DNA of 21,959 nt from Duodenibacillus intestinigallinarum (GCA_019117105.1 DXAH01000046.1:1-21959), one strand, 5' to 3'; shown: positions 13,201 through 21,598, numbered from the stretch's first letter. The notes: generated from the sequence alone by a model not told the origin. Made by a program: numbers and translations.

Positions 13201-14598
13201 ATGGACATGCTTGCCGAACTGCGCGCCATTGTTGGCGAAAACAATGTGCTTACTGAGGAGGCCGACACCGCCGGGTATTTGGTCGACTGGAGCAACCGAT
13301 TCTTCGGCAAGACACCTGCCGTGGTTCGCCCGGGCAATACCGAAGAAGTTGCCCAAGTGCTTGCCTGGGCCAATCGCACGGGCACGCCTGTGGTGCCTCA
13401 GTCGGGCAACACGAGTCTGGTGGGAGGAGGAACTCCTTCGCCAAAGGGCGACGCGATTTTGTTGTCGCTTTCGCGCATGAACAAAATTGAGGAGATTGAT
13501 GCGGTCAACGACACCATGACGGTTCAGGCCGGTGTGGTTCTTGAAAAAGCACAACAAGCGGCAAAAGAAGCCGGCCGCCTCTTTCCTTTGAGCTTTGCGG
13601 CCGAAGGAACAGCATGTCTGGGCGGCTGCATTGCAACGAACGCGGGCGGTACGGCTGTTCTTCGCTACGGCAACACGCGCGATCTGGTGCTTGGCCTGGA
13701 AGTGGTGCTTGCCGACGGTCGTGTCGTCAACATGATGCGAGGGCTTCGCAAAGACAACACGGGCTACGATCTGAAGCAGCTTTTTATTTCCAGCGAAGGA
13801 ACATTGGGCGTCATCACGCGAGCTGTCGTCAAACTCTTTAATCTTCCGCAGACCACTTGCACGGCTTTGGTGGGTGTGGAAGATCCGCATAAAGCCTGCG
13901 AACTGTTGGCTTCTGTGAAAACTGCTGCCGGTCCGGCGCTGACCGGCTTTGAGCTGATGCAGGCCAAGTGCATTGAGCGCGTGGGCGAGCAGATCGAGTC
14001 GGTGACGTTGCCCGGCGATGTTTCATCGGCACCGTGGTGGTGCCTGGTGGAATTGAGTTATGCTCGAGATCCCGGTTGCAATCCGCTGGAATCTATCCTC
14101 GAAAAACAGTTCGAGGAAGGTAATGTGATAGACGCCTTTTTGTCTAATTCGGTCAAGGACAGCCAGACTTTTTGGGCGATTCGCGAGTCGATTCCGAGTG
14201 CAGACGCACACGTGGGCGGCAATCTGCACAATGACGTGAGCATTGAAATCAGCGACATCGCTGCTTTTGTCGACGAGGCGCTTGCCGCGCTCAACGCCCG
14301 TTTCGACTGGATTGATCCCTCCGTGTTCGGTCACCTCGGCGACGGCAACCTGCACTTTAATATCGGCTCCATTCCGCCTAATCTGGCCTTTGAAAATGAA
14401 GAGGGCATTCGTGAGACGGTCTACGAGGTTGTGAGCCGCCACAACGGTTCGATTTCTGCCGAACACGGCATCGGACAACTCAAGCGTGCGCACTTTCTCA
14501 AGCTTAAAGATCCGCTCGAATTGGAACTGATGGGCGCCATCAAACGCGCCCTTGACCCCAAGGGCATATTGAACCCCGGAAAGCTTTTGGCCGACTGA
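13201..14598 (+). CDS. FAD-binding oxidoreductase, D-2-hydroxyacid (D-lactate/D-2-hydroxyglutarate) dehydrogenase family
   Basis: The product probably oxidises a D-2-hydroxyacid to the 2-keto acid, passing electrons through FAD to a quinone or electron-transfer flavoprotein. The 465 residues form an N-terminal PCMH-type FAD-binding domain with PQSGNTSLVGGG (66-77) and CIATNAGGTAVLRYG, then a cap domain. The C-terminal FAD-oxidase domain carries the metal-site motif GHLGDGNLH (His378, His385) and EHGIG (Glu421, His422), ending DPKGILNPGK. The layout matches single-subunit D2HGDH/GlcD-like enzymes, not the iron-sulfur D-lactate dehydrogenases. The exact substrate is uncertain. The start has GGGA/AGAG upstream. 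It follows the AbrB-like gene by 69 bases and could be co-transcribed. No terminator is evident after it. Confidence 0.9.
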   Translation: MDMLAELRAIVGENNVLTEEADTAGYLVDWSNRFFGKTPAVVRPGNTEEVAQVLAWANRTGTPVVPQSGNTSLVGGGTPSPKGDAILLSLSRMNKIEEIDAVNDTMTVQAGVVLEKAQQAAKEAGRLFPLSFAAEGTACLGGCIATNAGGTAVLRYGNTRDLVLGLEVVLADGRVVNMMRGLRKDNTGYDLKQLFISSEGTLGVITRAVVKLFNLPQTTCTALVGVEDPHKACELLASVKTAAGPALTGFELMQAKCIERVGEQIESVTLPGDVSSAPWWCLVELSYARDPGCNPLESILEKQFEEGNVIDAFLSNSVKDSQTFWAIRESIPSADAHVGGNLHNDVSIEISDIAAFVDEALAALNARFDWIDPSVFGHLGDGNLHFNIGSIPPNLAFENEEGIRETVYEVVSRHNGSISAEHGIGQLKRAHFLKLKDPLELELMGAIKRALDPKGILNPGKLLAD

Positions 14599-14722
14599 GA
14601 TTAACCACCTAGTTATTTGGAGGTATCGCTCTGCGTCGTTTGATCTAGAGTGCAGCGAAAAGGTTACTTCGAAGTGTTGTGCCTTCGGGCTCCTGCTAAT
14701 ATCTACCGCTGTATCCGATTGA

Positions 14723-14739
14723 TTCGGATTGAAAAATTT
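14723..14739 (+). other. Small hairpin ahead of alaC
   Basis: The sequence ATCCGA-TTGAT-TCGGAT forms a perfect 6-bp stem a short distance before the alaC ribosome site. There is no T-run, so it is not an obvious terminator. The 154-base gap between the FAD enzyme and alaC shows no other clear element, although a GGAGGT occurs near 14620 without a following start codon. Confidence 0.3.
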
Positions 14740-14752
14740 CTGGGAGACCCAT

Positions 14753-15976
14753 ATGAATTCCGACTTTTCTCGCATCAAACGGCTGCCGCCGTATGTCTTC
14801 AACATTACGGGCGCTCTCAAGATGGCAGCGCGTCGTCGAGGAGAAGACATCATTGACTTTTCGATGGGTAACCCCGACGGTCCGACGCCCAAACATATCG
14901 TCGATAAGATGATTGAAGTCGCGTCGCGCGACAATACGCACGGCTACTCGGTTTCCAAAGGCATTCCGCGTCTGCGCAAGGCAATCAGCAATTGGTACAA
15001 GCGTAAGTTCGACGTCGACATCGATCCCGATGAGGAAGCCATCGTGACGATCGGCTCCAAAGAAGGTATTGCACACCTGATGCTTGCTTGTACGGATCGT
15101 GGCGACACGGTGCTCGTACCTAACCCTTCTTATCCCATTCATATCTACGGTGCGATTATTGCGGGCGCAGACATCCGTTCGGTCAAAATGATTCCGGGCG
15201 TCGACTTTCTGGCAGAGCTTGAGCGCGCCATTGTGGAAACCGTGCCTCGCCCCAAGATGATGATTCTGGGTTTCCCGTCCAACCCGACGGCGCAGTGCGT
15301 GGAACTCGATTTTCTTGCCAAGGTTGTTGAACTCGGTAAGCGTTATGGCATTTGGGTTGTGCACGATCTCGCATACGCCGATATTTGCTTTGACGGCTAT
15401 AAAGCGCCTTCCATTATGCAGGTGCCGGGCGCCAAGGACATTGCCGTCGAATTCTTCACGATGTCTAAGTCGTACAACATGGCAGGCTGGCGACTGGGCT
15501 ACATGGTCGGCAACAAAGAGCTGGTGCATGCATTGGCTCGTATTAAGAGCTACCACGACTACGGAACGTTCACGCCGCTGCAGGTTGCAGCCATTGAGGC
15601 GCTTGAGGGCGATCAAAGTTGTGTCGAGGAGGTTCGGCTGAAGTATCAGAAGCGCCGCGATATTCTCTGGAAGGGACTCAACGAAATCGGCTGGCCGGTC
15701 GAGTGCCCGAAGGCGTCCATGTATATCTGGGCCAAGATTCCCGAGCCGTATCGCAAGCTCGGTTCCGTGGAGTTCAGTAAGCGCCTCCTTGAAGACGCCA
15801 AGGTGGCTGTGAGCCCAGGTATCGGTTTTGGGGAATATGGCGACGATCATGTGCGCATCGCGTTGATTGAAAACGAATTCCGAATTCGTCAGGCACTGCA
15901 CGGTATCAAACACATGTTCAGAAAAGACGGCCTTATCGACCCGGATGCTCCTCGTCCCGAGCCCGTGAAAGGCTGA
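14753..15976 (+). CDS. alaC: PLP-dependent aminotransferase, AlaC type (glutamate-pyruvate transaminase)
   Basis: AlaC-type class I aminotransferases make alanine from pyruvate with glutamate as amino donor. From the ATG at 14753 the enzyme has 407 residues. The PLP lysine is Lys239 in MSKSYNMAGWRLGYM. FPSNPTAQ carries the asparagine that contacts the cofactor, and HDLAYADICFDG carries the aspartate/tyrosine pair. The start is set by GGGAG six bases upstream; an upstream in-frame TTG at 14729 has no site. The group with hom and thrC downstream is common in betaproteobacteria, although here a terminator stands between alaC and hom. The C-terminal PDAPRPEPVKG tail is slightly longer than in enterobacterial AlaC. 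Another transaminase specificity cannot be excluded. Confidence 0.88.
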   Translation: MNSDFSRIKRLPPYVFNITGALKMAARRRGEDIIDFSMGNPDGPTPKHIVDKMIEVASRDNTHGYSVSKGIPRLRKAISNWYKRKFDVDIDPDEEAIVTIGSKEGIAHLMLACTDRGDTVLVPNPSYPIHIYGAIIAGADIRSVKMIPGVDFLAELERAIVETVPRPKMMILGFPSNPTAQCVELDFLAKVVELGKRYGIWVVHDLAYADICFDGYKAPSIMQVPGAKDIAVEFFTMSKSYNMAGWRLGYMVGNKELVHALARIKSYHDYGTFTPLQVAAIEALEGDQSCVEEVRLKYQKRRDILWKGLNEIGWPVECPKASMYIWAKIPEPYRKLGSVEFSKRLLEDAKVAVSPGIGFGEYGDDHVRIALIENEFRIRQALHGIKHMFRKDGLIDPDAPRPEPVKG

Positions 15977-15995
15977 TAGGTCAAAGCAAACGAAA

Positions 15996-16033
15996 GCGGC
16001 GTCTTTGTTACTGGAAGGCGCCGCATAATTTTT
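15996..16033 (+). terminator. Intrinsic terminator after alaC
   Basis: GCGGCGTCTT (15996-16005) pairs with AAGGCGCCGC (16015-16024), ten pairs including one G-U, with a 9-base loop. The sequence ATAATTTTT follows. It lies 20 bases past the alaC stop and should uncouple alaC from hom-thrC. Confidence 0.8.
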
Positions 16034-16048
16034 CTCAGCTACGCAATA

Positions 16049-16067
16049 GCGCCGAGGTGCGCGGCGC
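16049..16067 (+). other. GC-rich hairpin in the hom leader region
   Basis: GCGCCG (16049-16054) and CGGCGC (16062-16067) form a perfect stem with a 7-base loop. No T-run follows. TACAAT at about 16078-16083 could be a -10 element for hom, though no good -35 was found. I saw no threonine- or isoleucine-rich leader peptide, so classic thr attenuation is not supported. Confidence 0.3.
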
Positions 16068-16159
16068 AACAGATCAATACAATCACAGAAAGCGCATTCA
16101 TTTTTGTCTTCGGCCAAACGAAAGCGCCCGAACAATTGCAAAACAAAAGGAAAGAAACA

Positions 16160-17467
16160 ATGGAAGCAGTCAAAATCGGCATCGCCGGACTCGGAACCGT
16201 AGGGGGCGGCACGTATGCCGTTCTTAAGCGTAACGCACAGGAACTTTCGCGCCGAGCCGGTGCTCCCATTGAAGTCAAGACCGTGGTTTGCCGCAATATT
16301 GATCGCGCTCGCGGCATCGTTGACGAACGAGTGACGCTCTCTAAAGACTGGCACGATCTGGTCAATGATCCGGAAATCGACATCGTCGTGGAAGTAATGG
16401 GCGGCATTGAGCCAGCCAAGAGTCTGGTGCTTGAAGCCATTGCCGCCGGCAAGCATGTCGTAACGGCCAATAAGGCGCTTCTTGCGTTGCATGGCAATGA
16501 AATTTTCACGGCGGCAGCCGAAAAGGGAGTGGCCGTATCGTATGAAGCTGCCGTGGCAGGGGGCATTCCGATCATCAAGAGTTTGCGCGAAGGCCTTGCC
16601 GCCAACCGCATCGAATGGATCGCCGGCATCATCAACGGCACCTGCAATTTTATTTTGTCGACCATGCGTGACAAGGGGCTTTCCTTTGAAGAGGCGCTCG
16701 CGCAGGCCAAGGCCTTGGGCTACGCGGAAGCCGACCCCACGTTTGACATCGAAGGGATTGACGCCGCTCACAAGATTACGCTCTTGAGCGCGCTCGCTTT
16801 CGGCACGCCCGTTAACTTTGATGCCGTGACAGTTGAAGGCATCACAAAACTGACGGCGACTGACATCCGTTACGCGGAAAACATGGGCTACCGCATTAAA
16901 TTGCTTGGCATTACCAAGCGTACGGAACGCGGCATTGAGCTGCGCGTGCATCCTGCACTCGTGCCGATGCGCCGCCTGCTTGCCAATGTCGAAGGTGTGA
17001 TGAATGCGGTGGTTGTCAAGGGCGACGCTGTCGGCAGCACGCTTTTTTATGGCCGCGGTGCCGGTGCCGAACCCACTGCCTCGGCCGTGGTAGCCGATTT
17101 GGTAGACATCGTGCGTATGACGGCAGCGGGCGACGCTCAGGCGCTTAAGCCCGCAGAACACAATCAGGAAACGACGCAACTCGGTTGGTTGCCGATGAGC
17201 CAAACGGTGAGCTCTTACTATCTGCGCATTCCTGTGGCCGATGAACCGGGCGTGCTCGCACAGGTCGCCCGCATTTTTGCCGAACAGTCAATCTCGATCG
17301 AGTCGGTGCTGCAGCCCGAGGCGGTGATCGGCGAAAAAGACACGGAGATCGTGGCGATGACGCACAGCGCTCTGGAAGGATCTGTGACGGCAGCCATTGA
17401 AGCCATTGAGGCGCTGCCGAGCACGCGGGGCAAAGTGGTGATGATCCGCAAGGAAGAACTCAATTAA
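16160..17467 (+). CDS. hom: Homoserine dehydrogenase (with C-terminal ACT domain)
   Basis: Hom reduces aspartate semialdehyde to homoserine, the branch point to threonine and methionine. The 435-residue, monofunctional form (no aspartokinase domain) begins MEAVKIGIAGLGTVGGGTY with the NAD(P) glycine motif at 10-17. The catalytic region contains NGTCNFIL, YAEADPTFDIEGIDAAHK with the conserved aspartate and lysine, and the PVNFDAVTVEGI segment. The last 80 or so residues, from RIPVADEPGVLAQVARIFAE, form an ACT domain, which suggests feedback control by threonine. The start at 16160 is set by AAAGGA 8 bases upstream; the frame is open to a TTG at 16136. thrC follows after 14 bases, so hom-thrC is one operon. 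Confidence 0.97.
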   Translation: MEAVKIGIAGLGTVGGGTYAVLKRNAQELSRRAGAPIEVKTVVCRNIDRARGIVDERVTLSKDWHDLVNDPEIDIVVEVMGGIEPAKSLVLEAIAAGKHVVTANKALLALHGNEIFTAAAEKGVAVSYEAAVAGGIPIIKSLREGLAANRIEWIAGIINGTCNFILSTMRDKGLSFEEALAQAKALGYAEADPTFDIEGIDAAHKITLLSALAFGTPVNFDAVTVEGITKLTATDIRYAENMGYRIKLLGITKRTERGIELRVHPALVPMRRLLANVEGVMNAVVVKGDAVGSTLFYGRGAGAEPTASAVVADLVDIVRMTAAGDAQALKPAEHNQETTQLGWLPMSQTVSSYYLRIPVADEPGVLAQVARIFAEQSISIESVLQPEAVIGEKDTEIVAMTHSALEGSVTAAIEAIEALPSTRGKVVMIRKEELN

Positions 17468-17481
17468 CCCGGAGCCGAGAA

Positions 17482-18933
17482 ATGGCAATCAAATACGCAA
17501 TGACCTATCAGTCCACGCGCGGCGAAGACGAGGGCGCGGGCTACAGTGACATCGTGCTCAAGGGACTTGCGGCCGACGGCGGTCTTTTCATGCCCCGCAT
17601 TTATCCGCAGGTCACCAAGACCGATCTTGAGGATTGGCGTCATTTGTCCTACGCAGAACTTGCGTTTGAGATCCTGCGTTTGTTTGCAACCGATATTGAG
17701 GAAGATACGCTCAAGACCATGCTTGCGGGCGTGTACCGCGAGGATGTCTACAACAACGGCCGTACAGGGGAGGACTTTTCCAAGATCACGCCGACGCGGT
17801 CCATTGACGGCGGCAAGATTCGCATTTTGGAACTTTCCAATGGCCCGACGCTTGCCTTCAAAGACATGGCGATGCAGTACCTTGGAGCGCTCTTTGAATA
17901 CATCCTCGAAAAGCGCAACACGGAACTCAATATTTTGGGGGCCACATCGGGGGATACCGGGTCGGCTGCCGAATACGCCATGCGCGGGCGCAAAGGCGTG
18001 CGCGTCTTCATGCTCTCTCCTGAGGGACGCATGAGCGCGTTTCAGCGAGCCCAGATGTACAGCCTCAAGGACCCCAACATCTTCAATATCGCGGTCAAAG
18101 GTTCGTTTGACGACGCGCAGGACATTGTCAAGGCCTGCAGTCAGGACGCGGGATTTAAAGCGACGTACAACATCGGCACGGTCAATTCCATCAACTGGGC
18201 CCGCGTTTCGGCGCAGGTCGTCTATTACTTCAAGGGCTGGCTGGAAGTCACAGAAAAGCCCGGTGAAGTGATTGATGTCACGGTTCCGTCTGGTAACTTC
18301 GGAAATATCCTGGCCGGCTGGATTGCCAAGCAGATGGGACTGCCGATCGGACGACTTGTGGTGGCGACAAACGAAAATGACGTTCTCGACGAGTTCTTTA
18401 AGACCGGTGTCTACCGTGTGCGCGACAGCGAACATACGTTCGTGACGAGCTCTCCTTCGATGGATATTTCCAAGGCGAGCAATTTCGAGCGCTATATCTA
18501 CGATATCGTCGGGCGCAACGCCGGGCGCATCAGGGAACTTTGGACACAGCTTGCTCTTAAGGGAGGCTTCGCCCTTACTGAGAGCGAAATGGCGCAAGTG
18601 CGCGAAAGCGGCTTCGTGTCGGCCAAGAGCACTCATGCCGATCGCATCAATACGATTCGTGAAGTCTTTGAAAAAGAAGGCCTCATCGTGGATCCGCACA
18701 CGGCCGACGGCATTTTTGCCGCACGGCAATACGTGCGCGCAGGCGTCAAGATGCTTTCTTTGGAAACAGCGCTTCCGGCGAAGTTCGCCGCAACAATTCA
18801 GGAAGCGATCGGCGCGGCTCCCGAAGTGCCTTCAAGCTATGTCGGTATCGAAAATCGCGAACAACACGTCACGGTGATGCCGGCCGATGTCGGAGCGGTG
18901 AAGAAGTTCATCTCCGAAACACTTAAGGCGTAG
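17482..18933 (+). CDS. thrC: Threonine synthase
   Basis: ThrC converts O-phosphohomoserine to threonine with PLP. The 483-residue product has the long N-terminal domain of the proteobacterial/yeast-type enzyme, beginning YQSTRGEDEGAGYSDIVLKG. The PLP lysine is Lys127 in GPTLAFKDMAMQ. The phosphate-cofactor loop GATSGDTGSAAEYAMRG follows, and VPSGNFGNILAG is further on. The length is normal for this subtype. GGAG lies seven bases before the ATG, and the gene sits 14 bases after hom. Homoserine kinase, the intervening step, is not in the window and must be encoded elsewhere. A bidirectional terminator closes the operon. Confidence 0.97.
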   Translation: MAIKYAMTYQSTRGEDEGAGYSDIVLKGLAADGGLFMPRIYPQVTKTDLEDWRHLSYAELAFEILRLFATDIEEDTLKTMLAGVYREDVYNNGRTGEDFSKITPTRSIDGGKIRILELSNGPTLAFKDMAMQYLGALFEYILEKRNTELNILGATSGDTGSAAEYAMRGRKGVRVFMLSPEGRMSAFQRAQMYSLKDPNIFNIAVKGSFDDAQDIVKACSQDAGFKATYNIGTVNSINWARVSAQVVYYFKGWLEVTEKPGEVIDVTVPSGNFGNILAGWIAKQMGLPIGRLVVATNENDVLDEFFKTGVYRVRDSEHTFVTSSPSMDISKASNFERYIYDIVGRNAGRIRELWTQLALKGGFALTESEMAQVRESGFVSAKSTHADRINTIREVFEKEGLIVDPHTADGIFAARQYVRAGVKMLSLETALPAKFAATIQEAIGAAPEVPSSYVGIENREQHVTVMPADVGAVKKFISETLKA

Positions 18934-18953
18934 TCGTTTTCAGCAAACTTCGC

Positions 18954-18991
18954 AAAAAGAGCCGGAATTCGATTGAAAACCGGCTCTTTTT
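18954..18991. terminator. Bidirectional terminator between thrC and the TPR/Sel1 gene
   Basis: AAAAAGAGCCGG (18954-18965) pairs perfectly with CCGGCTCTTTTT (18980-18991) around a 14-base loop, so each strand ends its GC stem in a T-run. It lies 20 bases past the thrC stop and 13 bases past the stop of the converging minus-strand gene, serving both. Confidence 0.92.
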
Positions 18992-19004
18992 CCGAGAACA
19001 GTGC

Positions 19005-21275
19005 TTATTTGCAGAGAATTTCTCTCATGTTAAGCGTCTGGGCCTGTTGCTTTTGGTCGGCCGAAAGCATCTCGTCGAGCATCATCATGCCGTGCTTGGC
19101 GCGGGTGTCTCCTGAGAGGTTGTAGAGCGCATAAGCGTAGCTCGGATTTTGTTTGACGCCTTTGCCTTCGGCATAGACAAGGGCCAGGTTGTTGGCGTGC
19201 ATGGGTTCTGGCGCTTTGCAGAAGGCCGACTGATAGAGCGAAGCGGCTTTTCCGAAATCTTGTTTCACGCCTTTGCCTGAGAAGTACAGGTTGGCAAGAT
19301 TGGTGTCGCTGCCGGCCGAACTCTTTTCTTTAAGCAGTCCGTACCAGTGTTGTGCAGACTGATAGTTTCCTTTGCTTTCGAAGTAAAGACCCACGGTGTA
19401 GGCCGCATCGGCGGCAATCACGTCGCTCGTACCGAACTTGATTGTGACGGCACGGTTGGCCCAGTCCAAGGCTTCTTTTTCGTTTCCTGTTTCCAGACAA
19501 CTGTCGGTGAGCAGACTCGCAATTTCCTGCAGGCGAGCCGGGTGCGGCATTTCACCGCGGTAGACCGGAAAGTCTCCCTTTTCAACGAGCGAATAGGCTT
19601 TCTTCAATGCTTCTCGAGCCTTGATGGGATCGCGCTTGAGCGCATCGCCATCGGGAGCCCACAGGTAGCAGCGTCCCATGTCCTGATAGACGGCTGCCAA
19701 GTCCTTGGGATCGGTTGTTTCAAGAATGCCCGAGAGTGTGCGTTGGTACCACTTCACGGCTTCCGAACAGTTGATGCCAAAGAGCGACGCGTCGATGAAC
19801 CCGTTGGCAATGCTTTGTGCGGCACTTGGCTTTTTACGGGGATCATCGCCATTGGCGGCAATAAAGCGGATACCGGAGATCTCTTGGTAGGCTTTTTCAA
19901 GTTGAGCGGCGAGATCTCCCTGTGAAACCGTACCGCTTTGAGCCTGATGTTTGGCGATGCGATAAGCGATCTCCATGCTTTCCTTGGCGCTGGAAGCATG
20001 ATCGAACTTGTCTTGATAGTACTCGACGATACGATTTTCCTGGCCTGTGGCTTTGGCAAATTTTTCGAGCTGATAGAGCTCAAAGCTCATGCCCAGATCA
20101 CCGATCGGATAAAAGAAGTTCTTGGCAAGGAACCGGTAGGCGTCAAGCGTGTCTTGAGCCGAGACATTGCCCTTGGCGTCGTGAAAGAGACTGTCGGCGA
20201 GCTTAAAGAGCAGGTTTTCTCCCGTATAACCCAATTTGCTTGCCTTTTGAAAGGCTTCGATGGCTTTGTGATAGTCGTCCGTGGAGAGATAAACGGAGGC
20301 CATGGCCGCTTCGGCCCAGCCGTCTTTGTTGAATTCGTTTTTGACGACGCTCTCAAGCACTGCCGCATCCATGGCACCGGCGATCTTCGCAGGATCAATG
20401 CGGTAGGCGAGCATTTTCTCAAAAAGTGTTTTTTGCACGGACTTGTCGTTGACTTCCAGGGCAATTTTGCAAAGCGTGGTGTAGTCCGAGTCGAGTGTGC
20501 GTTCATCGGCCGACTCAATGGCGGACTTCACAATGGCGGCAAACTGTTCGGGCGTGAGCTTGAGTTTGTCTTGCGTGAGCGCTCGCGCAATATCGAGTGA
20601 GGAATGCGTGGGCTTGCCGTTGAGTTTCTTTTCAACGGCCTCGTAGTTGCCTTCGCCCAGGCGTGAGTAGAAGAGTTTTAAGGAATCAAAATCCTTCTTT
20701 TGCAGGCAATTGTCGACTATTTTGTCGATTTCTGCGTCAGAAAGGCTGCTTTTGCCGTTTTTCTCGGTTTTGAGAAAAACATAGAGGCCCGCAAAACCGG
20801 GGTGCCCGGCTTTGTAGTTTTCAGTGACCCAGTTCTGGTAGAGCTTGGTGCTTTCGGCTTCGCTCAAATTGGCAACGCTTTTCTTTTCGCCGTAGAGCCA
20901 AGAGGCAAAGAGATAGTTGATTTTGTTGACGGGATAGATGCCGGCGTCGGTGAGGTTCTTAAAGACCGGTCCGATCAATTCGTGGGGCAGGTGCATCGAC
21001 CATTCCATAAACCAGCGGTAGACCTGCGGATCAGAAGCGATGTTTTGCGCATACAGGCGGCAGGCTTGTGCGTGCTTGTCGCGATCAATGAGGCGCACTT
21101 TGAGCTGCGGCAGGTTGCCTTGGCGGCAGACGTAGGCGGCCGCGGCTTTGTCTCCTTTGACGGCAAGCTCGTATTTAGCCTGCATCTCAGCGACTTTGTC
21201 GGTGTAGGCAGTGGCGTTGGCAAGCGGAACAAAAAGACTCAGAGAGAATGCGGCAAGGCAGGTTTTCTTCAACAT
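19005..21275 (-). CDS. Exported TPR/Sel1-repeat protein of unknown function
   Basis: This 756-residue protein starts with a clear signal peptide (MLKKTCLAAFSLSLFVPLAN, then ATA, cleavage near residue 22), with no lipobox, so it should be periplasmic or secreted. The rest is all helical. TPR-like helix pairs are visible from about 315 onward (AEAAMASVYLSTDDYHKAIE, then YRFLAKNFFYP and ALDWANRAVTIKFG). Near the C-terminus (about 645-720) are two Sel1-like repeats with the motifs LYFSGKGVKQDFGKAASLYQ and VYAEGKGVKQNPSYAYALYN. Several cysteines occur in the mature chain. Such repeats usually serve as protein-binding scaffolds; no enzyme domain is seen. No Shine-Dalgarno sequence precedes the ATG. 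It stands alone, with a shared terminator downstream and a likely own promoter. Confidence 0.85.
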   Translation of the reverse strand: MLKKTCLAAFSLSLFVPLANATAYTDKVAEMQAKYELAVKGDKAAAAYVCRQGNLPQLKVRLIDRDKHAQACRLYAQNIASDPQVYRWFMEWSMHLPHELIGPVFKNLTDAGIYPVNKINYLFASWLYGEKKSVANLSEAESTKLYQNWVTENYKAGHPGFAGLYVFLKTEKNGKSSLSDAEIDKIVDNCLQKKDFDSLKLFYSRLGEGNYEAVEKKLNGKPTHSSLDIARALTQDKLKLTPEQFAAIVKSAIESADERTLDSDYTTLCKIALEVNDKSVQKTLFEKMLAYRIDPAKIAGAMDAAVLESVVKNEFNKDGWAEAAMASVYLSTDDYHKAIEAFQKASKLGYTGENLLFKLADSLFHDAKGNVSAQDTLDAYRFLAKNFFYPIGDLGMSFELYQLEKFAKATGQENRIVEYYQDKFDHASSAKESMEIAYRIAKHQAQSGTVSQGDLAAQLEKAYQEISGIRFIAANGDDPRKKPSAAQSIANGFIDASLFGINCSEAVKWYQRTLSGILETTDPKDLAAVYQDMGRCYLWAPDGDALKRDPIKAREALKKAYSLVEKGDFPVYRGEMPHPARLQEIASLLTDSCLETGNEKEALDWANRAVTIKFGTSDVIAADAAYTVGLYFESKGNYQSAQHWYGLLKEKSSAGSDTNLANLYFSGKGVKQDFGKAASLYQSAFCKAPEPMHANNLALVYAEGKGVKQNPSYAYALYNLSGDTRAKHGMMMLDEMLSADQKQQAQTLNMREILCK

Positions 21276-21309
21276 GGCAGAGAATGGGGAACCGAATCAA
21301 GAAGCGCCG

Positions 21310-21318
21310 ATTATGGCA
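21310..21318 (-). promoter_or_regulatory. Candidate extended -10 element of the TPR/Sel1 gene
   Basis: On the minus strand TGC-CATAAT (21310-21318) fits an extended -10 box. It would start transcription about 27 bases before the ATG at 21275. No -35 match was found at 16-18 bases, so the call is tentative. Confidence 0.35.
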
Positions 21319-21386
21319 ACCCAAAAACTTCGCGAAGCTTAACGAGGTCTTTGCATTGGACAAATGTCGCAAGAGTTGACAAGGCT

Positions 21387-21432
21387 GACTATGGAAATTT
21401 CCGATCATCGACTATCGGATTTTTCCATAGTC
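21387..21432. repeat. 46-bp nested palindrome upstream of the AAA ATPase fragment
   Basis: Outer arms GACTATGGAAA (21387-21397) and TTTCCATAGTC (21422-21432) are perfect 11-base inverted copies. Inner arms TCCGAT (21400-21405) and ATCGGA (21414-21419) are also perfect, with only two mismatched positions between the inner and outer stems and an 8-base loop. A third GACTAT lies across the loop (21411-21416), so the element can also be read as two imperfect direct copies. It lies 43 bases before the AAA start and on the upstream side of the TPR gene promoter. It could be an operator, a transposon end or a cruciform. Confidence 0.85.
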
Positions 21433-21475
21433 AATGAAAGAATTTTTCCGAAAGAATAGGCTCAGGAGGGGCGCC

Positions 21476-21598
21476 ATGTATTTGCCCAGAACGGCCGAGA
21501 AAGAAATCGTGCAGCTCTCGGAAAACTTCAAAGTCGTCTTGGTGAGCGGTATGCGACAAGTTGGAAAAAGCACATTGCGCACACATTTATCTGACTAA
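21476..21598 (+). pseudogene. Truncated AAA ATPase (AAA_14/DUF4143 type), N-terminal 40 codons only
   Basis: An ATG with a strong AGGAGG site starts the frame MYLPRTAEKEIVQLSENFKV, which continues VVLVSGMRQVGKST. This is the typical start of the large AAA_14/DUF4143 ATPase family, with the Walker A loop GMRQVGKST at residues 25-33. The frame stops with TAA at 21596-21598 after LRTHLSD, whereas family members usually run to about 400 residues. The TnpB frame begins 31 bases later, so the break is probably caused by an insertion or an insertion-linked deletion. No Walker B or C-terminal domain is present in the window. The native function of the family is not established, so none is assigned. 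Confidence 0.75.

Noticed and set aside
16034..16159. Possible threonine attenuator leader peptide before hom
   Set aside because: No short ATG frame with repeated threonine or isoleucine codons is present in the gap, and the hairpin there has no T-run.
14696..17203. Very long open frame (over 800 codons) on the minus strand across alaC and hom
   Set aside because: It is antisense to two well-supported enzymes with conserved motifs, spans their intergenic terminator, and its translation is rich in His, Arg and Cys without domains. It reflects codon bias of the genes on the plus strand.
17464..18729. Open frame of about 420 codons on the minus strand opposite thrC
   Set aside because: Same explanation: antisense to thrC, whose plus-strand translation carries all threonine synthase motifs.
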